Assembly (NCBI GenBank): GCA_041749275.1
Contig: JBGTBQ010000043.1
Span: 1 to 10,016 of the forward strand
Origin: JBGTBQ01 sp041749275
Lineage (GTDB): Bacteria; Acidobacteriota; Blastocatellia; Pyrinomonadales; Pyrinomonadaceae
Direction of reading: 5' to 3'
DNA length: 10,016 nucleotides
Positions 1-6,255 of this stretch are shown here, in pieces; the stretch's first letter is position 1; every line of letters starts with the position of its first letter. The position numbers were made by a program, and so were the translations under genes. The notes below the pieces were generated by a model. The model saw only the letters and a list, made by a program, of their open reading frames with translations, searched no databases and was not told the origin of the DNA.

Positions 1-4
1 GGCT

Positions 5-295
5 TCAACTGAGCAGCCCAGCTTTTTTTTTGAGCCAGTCGAGTTCCACTTTCAACTGGCCGATCTGCTGATAGAGGTGCGCCTTCAATTGCTCCTCATC
101 CTGCGCCCCACGGTGCCGTGCATTGGAGAAGAGTTGCGGCAACTCGTCAAGGACTTGTTTCTTCCAGTTGGTCACCTGGTTGGGATGAACCTGGTACTGC
201 GCGGCAATTTCATTGACCGTGCCTTGACCTTTGATCGCCTCGAGCGCGATCTTCGCTTTGAACTCTGCCGAGTAAGTTTTCCGCTGCTTGACCAT
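5..295 (-). CDS. IS3-family transposase OrfA (helix-turn-helix subunit)
   Basis: This 96-residue protein has the layout of IS3-family OrfA. An N-terminal helix-turn-helix (about residues 8-50, with YSAEFKAKIALEAI, NEIAAQYQVHPNQVTNWKK) binds the element's ends. A C-terminal heptad-like leucine-zipper segment (about 68-92, EEQLKAHLYQQIGQLKVELDWL) allows multimerisation. The ATG start at 293-295 is preceded by a perfect AGGAGG five bases upstream (301-306). Near the end the gene has a run of nine A on the coding strand (positions 31-23), read as three Lys codons and followed by GCT. In this family such a run lets ribosomes slip by -1 into orfB to make the OrfAB transposase. The zero-frame protein stops at TGA (7-5). 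The length is normal for the family. Confidence 0.9.
   Translation of the reverse strand: MVKQRKTYSAEFKAKIALEAIKGQGTVNEIAAQYQVHPNQVTNWKKQVLDELPQLFSNARHRGAQDEEQLKAHLYQQIGQLKVELDWLKKKAGLLS
23..31 (-). promoter_or_regulatory. A9 slippery run, probable -1 programmed frameshift site of the IS
   Basis: Nine consecutive A on the coding (minus) strand give an A-AAA-AAA heptamer in the orfA frame just upstream of the orfA stop. IS3-family elements use A-rich heptamers at this place for -1 frameshifting to the OrfAB fusion. The -1 frame stays open from here to the window edge, but that is only about 22 bases, so orfB itself is not seen. Confidence 0.6.
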
Positions 296-354
296 TGTTT
301 CCTCCTACGGGAACAGCAGCGATTTTACACCTTAAATACCTGTCTGAATTTTGG

Positions 355-369
355 GGAGTATCATACTCC
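355..369. repeat. Perfect 15-bp palindrome at the IS/host junction
   Basis: The sequence GGAGTAT-C-ATACTCC is a perfect inverted repeat of 7 bp arms around one base. It spans the proposed IS end (about 363) and finishes one base before the GTG start of the next gene. It could be an operator that served as insertion target, or the right arm could be chance host sequence completing the IS end. Confidence 0.6.
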
Positions 370-738
370 GTGAAACTCGACGGGAAGCTGCTCAAGCAGT
401 TCGCCGCGGCGGTCTCGTTCCTCAAAGTCGTTGCCACCTTCAACGGCCCGGAAGGGGATTACGTGCTCCTCAGGACGAGCATGGGGAGCGGGGCGTGCGC
501 GGGCGGAGACCTCTTCGCGCTCAGGTTCTACACCTACGGCCAAGGCGGCGGCGAGCAGGTCGGGATCGAAGTGTCCCCGAAACTTACAACCTGCCTGAGC
601 GAGTACCCGTGGGTGAAATTCGAGTACGACGATCAGGGCACCGTCATCAGGACCGCCGGGTACGAATTGAAGGTCCCCCCGTTGGTGAGATGGACACCCG
701 AGCCCAAGCCGAAGAAGGCGGCAGGCAGGAGGCGATAG
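370..738 (+). CDS. Hypothetical protein of 122 residues next to the IS end
   Basis: I do not recognise this protein. From the GTG at 370 it reads VKLDGKLLKQFAAAVSFLKV, then alternating hydrophobic and polar stretches (VEVSP-like strands, WVKFEYDD, YELKVPPLVRW) that suggest a mostly beta fold after a first helix, and a basic tail ending KPKKAAGRRR. No signal peptide or membrane helix is seen. The reading frame is open leftwards through the IS end to 295, so the true 5' part may have been removed by the IS insertion. However, the GTG at 370 with GGAG at 355-358 and a plausible amphipathic N-terminus makes a complete gene possible. The GGAG belongs to the IS end, so translation would rely on IS sequence. 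Confidence 0.5.
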   Translation: MKLDGKLLKQFAAAVSFLKVVATFNGPEGDYVLLRTSMGSGACAGGDLFALRFYTYGQGGGEQVGIEVSPKLTTCLSEYPWVKFEYDDQGTVIRTAGYELKVPPLVRWTPEPKPKKAAGRRR

Positions 739-939
739 GCCGTGGGTTGGAGTTTCTCAGCCATGCGGCAAAGATAAAAGGCACATACCGTTGATACGGG
801 GCGCAATCACGTAATGGAGAGCACTTCCTCGCAGGGAGGTGGACTTCGGCATTAGTTAGTTGGTTTATGTCGCCTTTTTACCTGTAGTGCGGAGTGATAT
901 TAATTTCAAGTGTGATTTTGTCGGGTGAGGTGGTGAGAA
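739..939. other. Intergenic region with no recognised gene
   Basis: About 200 bases without a credible coding frame. The stretch TTTACC (878-883 region) followed after about 15 bases by TATTAA before the next gene could act as a promoter, but the spacing is short and the match weak. No terminator-like stem with a T run was found after the 738 stop. Confidence 0.3.
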
Positions 940-2241
940 GTGAGCGCGCAGTACGGCGGATTCCTCTTTGTGTTCGATGAAGCGAAACGGACGATGGCGT
1001 TGGAAGAGCGTGCGGCCATAGGCTCATTTACTGACGTAGTCAGCGGCCCGGACTGGCAGCCCAAGGAAGTTGAGCTGTGCCTGCTGTCTTTTTATGACAG
1101 GCAGATCAACTACGCCGCACTCGGCCGCCGCGGCGCCAGGGTAGCCTATAAGCGCTTCAGGTTCACATTCGATAACTTGGTGTCACTGGATGATGTGTCT
1201 TTCGATGAGATCGAATTCCACTTAGGGTCGAGACTGAGCTCCCACTTCGTGCGCTCGTCGAGCGGCACCGGCAGTCGCGTTCCGCCGGCGACGTGGCAAA
1301 AACTCGTCGAAGTCATTAAGCATTTACGCCCCCACACTGCTCAAGGGCTCCATGACTTGGAAGAGCTGCGCCGCGCGTCGAGAGGCACCTTGCAGCGCGA
1401 GGGGTATGAAATCATGGCGCAGGAGAAGGATGCCTTCGGGGTGGCGCTGGACATCTTCAACAGAGGGGGCGGCGACGTTGACCGCCGTCGTCTGCTGTCG
1501 CAGGTAAAGTCAGAAGTCCGCTATAAACCCGCCCCCTTCTTGCAAAGCCTGAAGAGGTCCCGGGTCGTCGAGGACGTGATGATCAGCCACGACTCTTTCG
1601 TGTTCGGCGACTGGGGGGTGGCGGAGAAACACCAGGTGGCGACGGTGATGGTACGCCGCCCGGGGGAAGTGTTGACAATTGTCAACGCCAACCGCACCGA
1701 CATCGAGCACACCCTCGGCGTCGATCTCGTTTATTACAACCATCGGTTTCACTCAATCGTGATGGTGCAGTACAAGCGGATGGTCAAGGAGAAAGGCGAG
1801 AAGTTCGTATACCGTCCGCAGGGCGACGCGAACTATGCGAAGCAACTCGATCTAATGAAGAACTTTGAAGACAAGAATCCGGAAAGGGAAGAGGAGTATG
1901 GGCTAGAAGGGTACCGGCTACACTCCAAGACCTTTTACTGGAAGTTGTGCGAGTCGGTCTTATTCAAGCCGACCGCGACCGACTTGATCCCGGGGATATA
2001 CATTCCGCTCGAGTACTGGGAGATGCTCGTCAACTCGGCCGAGGTTAAAGGGCCTCGCGGTGCCGTTGGAATTTCGCAGGTTAATGTCCCCCGCCATATT
2101 AATAACACTATGTTTACGGATTTGGTGCAAGGCGGGTGGATCGGCTCAAGGACGAGGAACACGAACGTGCTGAATGAAATAATCGGTGAATGTTTGGATA
2201 ATGACAGGTCCGCCGTACTCGCGGCTAGCCAGGCAGCTTGA
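940..2241 (+). CDS. Uncharacterised protein with PD-(D/E)xK-like signature, candidate nuclease
   Basis: This 433-residue cytoplasmic protein starts with GTG at 940, preceded by GAGGTGGTGAGAA as a usable ribosome binding site. The N-terminal third (about 1-130) contains strands and a helical linker with no family I recognise. The middle (about 205-285) has a pattern typical of PD-(D/E)xK restriction-type folds. A conserved-looking acidic residue (E256, IEHTLG) is followed by GVD (D262) and then a hydrophobic strand ending VMVQYKRM (Q277, K279), so the catalytic triplet would read E-D-QxK. QxK instead of ExK is known in Mrr-like nucleases. A further conserved-looking block follows (about 345-403, IPGIYIPLEYWEML, VPRHINNTMFTDLVQGGWIGSR). 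There is no signal peptide or membrane helix. Placement between an IS and a Fic toxin locus fits a defence or mobile-element role, but this is inference; a non-catalytic relative is possible. Confidence 0.6.
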   Translation: MSAQYGGFLFVFDEAKRTMALEERAAIGSFTDVVSGPDWQPKEVELCLLSFYDRQINYAALGRRGARVAYKRFRFTFDNLVSLDDVSFDEIEFHLGSRLSSHFVRSSSGTGSRVPPATWQKLVEVIKHLRPHTAQGLHDLEELRRASRGTLQREGYEIMAQEKDAFGVALDIFNRGGGDVDRRRLLSQVKSEVRYKPAPFLQSLKRSRVVEDVMISHDSFVFGDWGVAEKHQVATVMVRRPGEVLTIVNANRTDIEHTLGVDLVYYNHRFHSIVMVQYKRMVKEKGEKFVYRPQGDANYAKQLDLMKNFEDKNPEREEEYGLEGYRLHSKTFYWKLCESVLFKPTATDLIPGIYIPLEYWEMLVNSAEVKGPRGAVGISQVNVPRHINNTMFTDLVQGGWIGSRTRNTNVLNEIIGECLDNDRSAVLAASQAA

Positions 2242-2297
2242 CGTTCGGGAGCCGACGGTACTGCCAATCGTGCGGCAAAGCCCTATCACACACCGGA

Positions 2298-2900
2298 TCA
2301 GGCAGCGCACCGTCCGAGTAGGGCGACCATCGGTCCATAATCCTGACTAAATCCGGCGACGCAAGCCCGCAGGTATTCATCCTCACTTGTCAGTGTCCAG
2401 TCGAATAAGTCCCCTCGCGTGCGCGCCAACAGGACGTCGAGATAGAACCTGATGGCGCGGCCATTACCTTCGCGGAACGGGTGGACGGCGTTGATCTCGC
2501 AGGTGTAGTAGGCAGCGCGCTCGGTGAACGGGCCAGCATCGAGTCCCAACAGCCACTCCTCACGCTCGAGCCCAGCGAAGAGCGCGCCCATCATCGCGTC
2601 GATGTTATGTGGGGGGCAGAACGGGGTGCCGCTCTTGGAGGTTCCCACCGTCCGCGGGCGGCCGGCCTATACGTACAGCGGGGCGAACATCATGTGGTGT
2701 AGGTAATAAAAGAAGGGAAGGTCGGGAGTGAGGCCCTCGTCGAACGAGCCGAACATCTCCTCGTAGGCGGCGACGTGCAGTTCGGTCTCGCGCTCCAGTA
2801 GCTCTTCGGGATCGTGGATGTCTTCGCGGTTGATGAGGACGGAGGTGTCGGGATAATACTCGTCTTCGGGGTTGCCAGTGTTGTCGTATCGGTCGGTCAT
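2298..2900 (-). pseudogene. fic: Fic-domain toxin (AMP-transferase type) interrupted by an in-frame TAG
   Basis: The reading frame from ATG (2898-2900) to TGA (2298-2300) encodes about 200 residues, the usual length of a single-domain Fic protein, but codon 78 is TAG (2667-2669). Before it lie YPDTSVLINRE, the DPEELLERE helix and FFYYLHHMMF. After it come AGRPRTVGTSKSGTPF and the core motif HPFREGNGRAIR (H at about residue 140), matching HxFx(D/E)GNGRxxR, including the catalytic His and the phosphate-binding GNGR. Fic enzymes transfer AMP from ATP to target hydroxyls. Family members usually have a Trp in YDWAGE-type sequence at the interruption, so a TGG to TAG change is the simplest explanation. 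The downstream half has a GTG (2646-2648) that could restart translation of 116 residues carrying the core motif, but without the N-terminal part. The antitoxin ORF sits eight bases upstream. Confidence 0.85.
2667..2669 (-). other. In-frame amber codon splitting fic
   Basis: The minus strand reads TAC GTA TAG GCC GGC, that is Y-V-stop-A-G. The frame on both sides is the same and both halves match the Fic fold, so there is no frameshift; a single nonsense change is enough. Confidence 0.9.
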
Positions 2901-2908
2901 GAACGGGG

Positions 2909-3058
2909 CTACCGCTTGGCGGTAGTCTTAGGTTTAGCCTCCGTCCGCGTCCCGCCGACCCTCTTCTCAGTGGCCACTTTGAGCGCGCCTTTGTAGCCTT
3001 CCAAGCGTGCCGAGCCGATGGCCGCTTTCACGATCTTCTCGCGGTGTATCTTGGTCAT
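2909..3058 (-). CDS. Class I Fic antitoxin (VbhA/FicA-type inhibitor)
   Basis: This 49-residue ORF runs from ATG (3056-3058) to TAG (2909-2911), eight bases upstream of fic on the same strand. It reads MTKIHREKIVKAAIGSARLEG and then a basic tail (KPKTTAKR). Residues 16-21 are SARLEG, which fits the (S/T)xxxE(G/N) motif of Fic inhibitory helices. In class I systems a separate small antitoxin places this Glu against the second Arg of the Fic motif, blocking productive ATP binding. Gene order, size, motif and spacing agree with class I toxin-antitoxin loci. The antitoxin appears intact while the toxin is broken. No strong Shine-Dalgarno is seen for the ATG; GATGGGTGAA just upstream is a weak candidate. 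Confidence 0.8.
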   Translation of the reverse strand: MTKIHREKIVKAAIGSARLEGYKGALKVATEKRVGGTRTEAKPKTTAKR

Positions 3059-3192
3059 GGTTCACCCATCTTCGTCACCGTACTTGACCACCTATATTTT
3101 ACACCTTTACCCGGCGTTTGCCGACCGGATTGCGAGACTTCCTGTGCCGAACGCTCCCGCGCTACGTACCGCGAGACGCTGCCCTCGATCAC
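3055..3192 (-). CDS. Possible small ORF overlapping the antitoxin start
   Basis: An open minus-strand frame runs from 3267 to a TGA at 3055-3057, giving up to 70 codons (including GKISPVGDFRLRRVIEG and GKGVKYRWSSTVTKMGEP). Its stop overlaps the antitoxin start as ATGA, an arrangement typical of translational coupling. The only canonical start inside is GTG at 3190-3192, giving 45 residues. The absence of an ATG and the lack of a family match mean it may be the tail of a truncated gene or not coding. Third-position GC is high in its first half. Confidence 0.3.
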   Translation of the reverse strand: MIEGSVSRYVARERSAQEVSQSGRQTPGKGVKYRWSSTVTKMGEP

Positions 3193-3320
3193 CCGCCTTA
3201 GACGGAAGTCGCCGACGGGCGATATCTTACCGCGCTTGGAGTGCTCTTTCTTTATGTCGAATCGACGTTAAATATTCTTCGCAACAGAACCCTTTTGGTG
3301 AATAACTCAAGCCATAAATT

Positions 3321-3540
3321 CTAAATGTTGGCGAGTTCTTCGACTGCCCGAAGACCCGAGGCAATTGCTCCTTGTTGCCACCCCTGATCTAGCGAGCAGT
3401 ATTCGCCTGCGAAATGGAGACGCCCTTCCGGACGTATCGCGTCGTGATAGTAGTCTCGAACGTCTCCCAAGCTGGCTCTGTTGCAACAATCGCTCTTGGA
3501 AGATTCAGGAAAAATCTGTAGGCCGCGCCGATATTGAAGA
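3321..3540 (-). pseudogene. C-terminal remnant of a flavin-dependent amine oxidase
   Basis: Reading the minus strand from about 3521 to the TAG at 3321-3323 gives about 66 residues with the sequence LGDVRDYYHDAIRPEGRLHF followed by AGEYCSLDQGWQQGAIASGL and RAVEELANI. FAGE followed by G-W-x-x-G-A-I-x-S-G-x-R-A-A/V-E is the C-terminal FAD-binding signature of monoamine oxidase-type proteins, where the last helix contacts the FAD. The rest of the protein, about 350-400 residues in the family, is absent. Upstream the frame runs into the 3' end of the winged-helix gene and meets TAG at 3567-3569. The fragment has no start codon of its own. It probably marks an old recombination junction where another block replaced the N-terminal part. 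Confidence 0.7.
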
Positions 3541-3555
3541 TCGCGCGCGCTGCTA

Positions 3556-4977
3556 TTACGCCTTATCTAAGCCGAGCAGGAACGCCTTCCACTCCGCGTC
3601 AACGGTCTCATACATTGACTTGACCCGCACCAAATAAAACAAGAGCCGCCCGGAGTTAAATAACCAGGCCATGTAGAGGTAGAGAAGGCATTTCAGAATC
3701 AACGCGGCCTCTATAATCACCACCCCGCCCTGAGGGTCCGGGATAAACAAGTATAGAGGCTGAATCACCGCGTATAGGTAGAACGCCAGGGGGAAAAATG
3801 TGGGGGGCGAGAGGAACCGGCTTTGAATGCGCCCGACATATTGCGCAAGCGCGAGCCCTCCGATGAGTCCGCTCGCCACGTCCCCCCGGAATAAGACATT
3901 ACGGGCTTCGGACGCGCCGAGCCATTCAGGCCGGAGGGCGAATACCGATAACGCTTCAAACAAGGCGAACAGTGAAATACCGATCACCCCACTTATCATT
4001 ATAATTTTTGCCAGACGAATATGGCTTCTGTTCGGCCCCACCTCCCCGGGGGCCGTCGGGTAATTGAGGACGACGTAACACAGGGCGAGCGCGAGTGAAT
4101 TCCAGTTGTTGAAAAAGGTCGCGGCGATCCTCAGCGCAAAATAGTATTGCTGTTCGCTTCCCGAAAGCGGTTCGGCCGTCGGGGTGAAGGCTATCGTCAG
4201 GTACAGTAAGACCCAGGAACCTAAGAGCAGCTTCCAGTAACGGTTATATCTTTTCAACGCCTCCCGGGCGATTGACTTGGCCGTCTCCCACTCCGATGAG
4301 TCGATGTAGCCGCAGGCTTCCATGACCGAAGCGTCCGCCGTCGAGCTGGAGGTCGGGAAGTTTCTTCCGCCCCGATCGAAGATGATGAAACTGAATCCTA
4401 AGGCGACGGCGACGGCGACGACTTGTAGCAGGCTGAGGACGAATGTGGGCCCGCCGATTGCCGAACGCCAGCCGGGGACGAAGTGATGAAATAACAGGTA
4501 AAGGACGGAGAGCGCCACTGTCACGCCGAGAGCGAGCGAAACCCACCTGCCCTTCCGGGAGCGGAAAATCCACTTACTAAATTTAAGGTCTGTGGACAGA
4601 ATGTCCACGACGTGAGTCAGGAGGGCATACGCCTTGTTCGTGTTGCCTATCTTCGCCTCCACTACTACATCTTTCAGGAGGGAGATTTGCTTATGGAGCT
4701 TCGGCGGGTTTGTGCTTCTGTTTAAGTCCGCCCAATGAGACTCGTCCCCCGGTTCCGGGTAGGTCTCGGGCCATAATTCCTTAATCAGTTCCTCGTTAGT
4801 GACATACCGCCCGTGGTTTTTGACCAGGATGCACAGCAGGGAAAACTGCTTGTTCTGTATTTTTACCGGCTCCCCCCTGCACAGAAGGCGGCGGTCGGAC
4901 TTATCCGTCGGGTCCAGTTTGTAAGGGCCGAACTCGTACCAGACGACCCGCCCCCGCTCCGGCTCAAATTCGCTCAT
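3556..4977 (-). CDS. Winged-helix DNA-binding domain fused to a polytopic membrane protein
   Basis: The frame extends to a TTG at 5007 (483 residues); I prefer the ATG at 4975-4977 (473 residues), because both sites have weak ribosome binding sites and the fold begins soon after it. In the longer numbering, residues 23-115 form an OmpR/CadC-type winged helix: YEFGPYKLDP, a RLLCRGEPVKIQNKQFSLLC helix pair and NHGRYVTNEELIKELWPE, which is the recognition-helix region. An extra DESHWADLNRSTNPPK loop precedes ISLL. About seven or eight hydrophobic segments follow (near 155-177, 188-210, 258-275, 292-315, 332-358, 378-392, 403-423, 428-450). The design matches membrane-anchored one-component regulators of the CadC/ToxR type, with the DNA-binding part in the cytoplasm, though these usually have one helix. 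It is divergent from the protease genes and is likely to sense envelope state and regulate them (inference). Confidence 0.75.
   Translation of the reverse strand: MSEFEPERGRVVWYEFGPYKLDPTDKSDRRLLCRGEPVKIQNKQFSLLCILVKNHGRYVTNEELIKELWPETYPEPGDESHWADLNRSTNPPKLHKQISLLKDVVVEAKIGNTNKAYALLTHVVDILSTDLKFSKWIFRSRKGRWVSLALGVTVALSVLYLLFHHFVPGWRSAIGGPTFVLSLLQVVAVAVALGFSFIIFDRGGRNFPTSSSTADASVMEACGYIDSSEWETAKSIAREALKRYNRYWKLLLGSWVLLYLTIAFTPTAEPLSGSEQQYYFALRIAATFFNNWNSLALALCYVVLNYPTAPGEVGPNRSHIRLAKIIMISGVIGISLFALFEALSVFALRPEWLGASEARNVLFRGDVASGLIGGLALAQYVGRIQSRFLSPPTFFPLAFYLYAVIQPLYLFIPDPQGGVVIIEAALILKCLLYLYMAWLFNSGRLLFYLVRVKSMYETVDAEWKAFLLGLDKA
4402..4419. repeat. Three tandem GGCGAC hexamers inside the winged-helix gene
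   Basis: GGCGAC is repeated three times in tandem and followed by a partial GAC. On the coding strand it encodes the alternating Val-Ala run VVAVAVA of a membrane helix. Gain or loss of one unit would keep the frame and lengthen or shorten the helix by two residues. Confidence 0.7.
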
Positions 4978-5354
4978 CTCGTTTAAATTTGATGTCTGAA
5001 GAATCAAACCCCGGACTTTTCAGCAGCCCGGACGGTCGAATTCAGGATTGTGAGTAAGAGTTCAAAAGGCTTCGACGGTTTCTACCCGCCCGATTCAGTG
5101 CTGCTGGTTAAGGCTTCAGCACCGCGCGCGCCAGTTTAGCTTCATAATCCCCAAGTAGCAAACGGCACGTGACGCGCTCCGTTCGGCCCGACACAGCGAC
5201 TCGCCGGCGCGAACAAATCGTTGCGCTCAGCCGTTCATTTCAATTCAACCAGCGGCGACCTCTTTGGCGTGCGCCCGCGCGCGCCTCTCCTCCAAAAATC
5301 GCCCCGCAGAATCCTCGTCTGTTTGAATTGGCTTTAGCCAAGGAAGGGGGCTCC
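4978..5354. other. Divergent intergenic region between regulator and protease genes
   Basis: About 375 bases separate the minus-strand winged-helix gene from the plus-strand protease operon, so promoters and any operator for both should lie here. A frame on the plus strand is open from 5169 into the protease gene, but its N-terminal part is Arg/Pro-rich and unlike a protein start, and the signal peptide begins at 5355. An inverted repeat GTGCTG/CAGCAC (5098-5103 and 5117-5122, 13-base loop) and a CACGTG palindrome (about 5166-5171) are candidate regulator sites. No clear sigma-70 promoter was found. Confidence 0.4.
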
Positions 5355-6161
5355 ATGTCGTCAGCACAAAGACACAAACATTCCTCAAAGTTTTCCGGCT
5401 TGGTTCTCCTCGTTCTCTTTGCCTTCTACCCGCAGCCTGCCGAAGGCATGAACCTCACCGACAGGTGTACGAGTGGGATTGCGGATTGGCGGAAGAAAGG
5501 GGCGGGGCGTAATTCGTACCGGCGCTGGATAGATCCGCGGTTCAGCGAAACAGAAAAGGACTTGATAGAGAGGTCGCTTCGCATCGCCGTCAGCCGCATG
5601 CAGAAAAAGAGTAACTGGGAACGGGTCAGAGAGCTTTATGGTTACGCATCGGTCACCCGAAGCACCTTAGCCTCCGCAGGTCTTTGTGACGAAGCTGACG
5701 TGAGGAGGAATCTACTCTTCCACCAACTTTATTGGCTCTCCCTGCCGAATGGGAAAAATGACACGGCACCAGCCTTCCCGGATATATACATTCGGAAGGG
5801 ATATGAACCAACCCGCAGAGGGTATTCGGGGTGGGTGGCAAGAGCGCCGTTGAGTACGGTCAAACTTTTCTGGGACTGGCGTATCGAAGAATGGCGGCTG
5901 AGCGACGACAGCAAGTTCGACATCACCCTGAACAACTATCACGTGGCGACAGGGGGCATATACTCTGACCCGGAGTACTGGGCCGGCACCATCGCCCATG
6001 AGATGGCGCACAACCTGGGTCACCGGCATCCGTTTCCTTCTGATCCTAATTACTCAAAGTACCAGATCAACATCTTGGACGAGGTGATCCAGAACGACGG
6101 GCACAGCCTCAAGGGGTCACGCCCGACACTGCTCTCTCTCCACGGTGACGAGGGGGAGTAG
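5355..6161 (+). CDS. Secreted metzincin-like zinc metalloprotease
   Basis: The chosen ATG at 5355 follows AAGGAAGGGGG at a good distance and begins a signal peptide (basic start, hydrophobic core SGLVLLVLFAFYPQPAEG, about residues 13-31), giving 268 residues. The catalytic sequence HEMAHNLGHRH (about 215-225) fits HExxHxxGxxH, with three His zinc ligands and the general-base Glu, the metzincin signature. Before it lies a domain with FDITLNNYHVATGGIYSDPEYWAGT leading into the active-site helix. After the motif only about 43 residues remain, and I see no Met in the region where the metzincin Met-turn is expected, so it may belong to a divergent group. It would act outside the cytoplasm on peptide or protein substrates. 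It is the first gene of a plus-strand series; the caspase-like gene starts 94 bases downstream. Confidence 0.8.
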   Translation: MSSAQRHKHSSKFSGLVLLVLFAFYPQPAEGMNLTDRCTSGIADWRKKGAGRNSYRRWIDPRFSETEKDLIERSLRIAVSRMQKKSNWERVRELYGYASVTRSTLASAGLCDEADVRRNLLFHQLYWLSLPNGKNDTAPAFPDIYIRKGYEPTRRGYSGWVARAPLSTVKLFWDWRIEEWRLSDDSKFDITLNNYHVATGGIYSDPEYWAGTIAHEMAHNLGHRHPFPSDPNYSKYQINILDEVIQNDGHSLKGSRPTLLSLHGDEGE

Positions 6162-6249
6162 TGGTCGCGGGACAGAATGTTTACGACCACGCTCAAAACC
6201 GGAGCCGTCAGGGCTATCTAAGCGCCGCCGAACTTATCGATTAAAAGGA

Positions 6250-6253
6250 GGAA
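6250..6253 (+). promoter_or_regulatory. Strong ribosome binding site deciding the caspase-like start
   Basis: AAAAGGAGGAATC directly precedes the ATG at 6256 at ideal spacing. The frame is open 111 bases further upstream, but only this start gives a signal peptide. Confidence 0.8.
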
Positions 6254-6255
6254 TC

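Larger units (their letters stand above)
1..363 (-). mobile_element. IS3-family insertion sequence, orfA end (partial, cut by window edge)
   Basis: The first about 363 bases hold the upstream end of an IS3-family element read on the minus strand: a terminal sequence, the orfA ribosome binding site and orfA. Read from 363 downwards the end begins TGATACTCCCCAAAATTC, which has the 5'-TG start and C-rich then A-rich composition seen in many IS3-family terminal repeats. The exact end is inferred from this pattern, because the other terminal repeat and the target duplication lie outside the window. orfB lies left of position 1, so it cannot be told whether the element is complete. Confidence 0.7.

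Noticed and set aside
322..3107. Shared 12-mer ATTTTACACCTT at 322-333 (upstream of orfA) and 3096-3107 (upstream of the Fic antitoxin), considered as a common promoter or IS relic.
   Set aside because: A few 12-base matches are expected by chance in 10 kb, the distances to the starts differ and no flanking similarity extends the match.
3307..3489. 60-residue minus-strand ORF rich in Arg and Ser.
   Set aside because: It overlaps the amine oxidase remnant in another frame, which has clear family signatures; this frame has none.
5218..5262. Sequence AACAAATCGTTGCGCTCAGC considered as part of an integron attC site.
   Set aside because: No paired GTTRRRY/RYYYAAC core sites or cruciform arms could be found around it.
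5169..5354. N-terminal extension of the metalloprotease frame.
   Set aside because: The Arg/Pro-rich extension has no ribosome binding site and would bury the signal peptide; the ATG at 5355 has both a good site and the leader.
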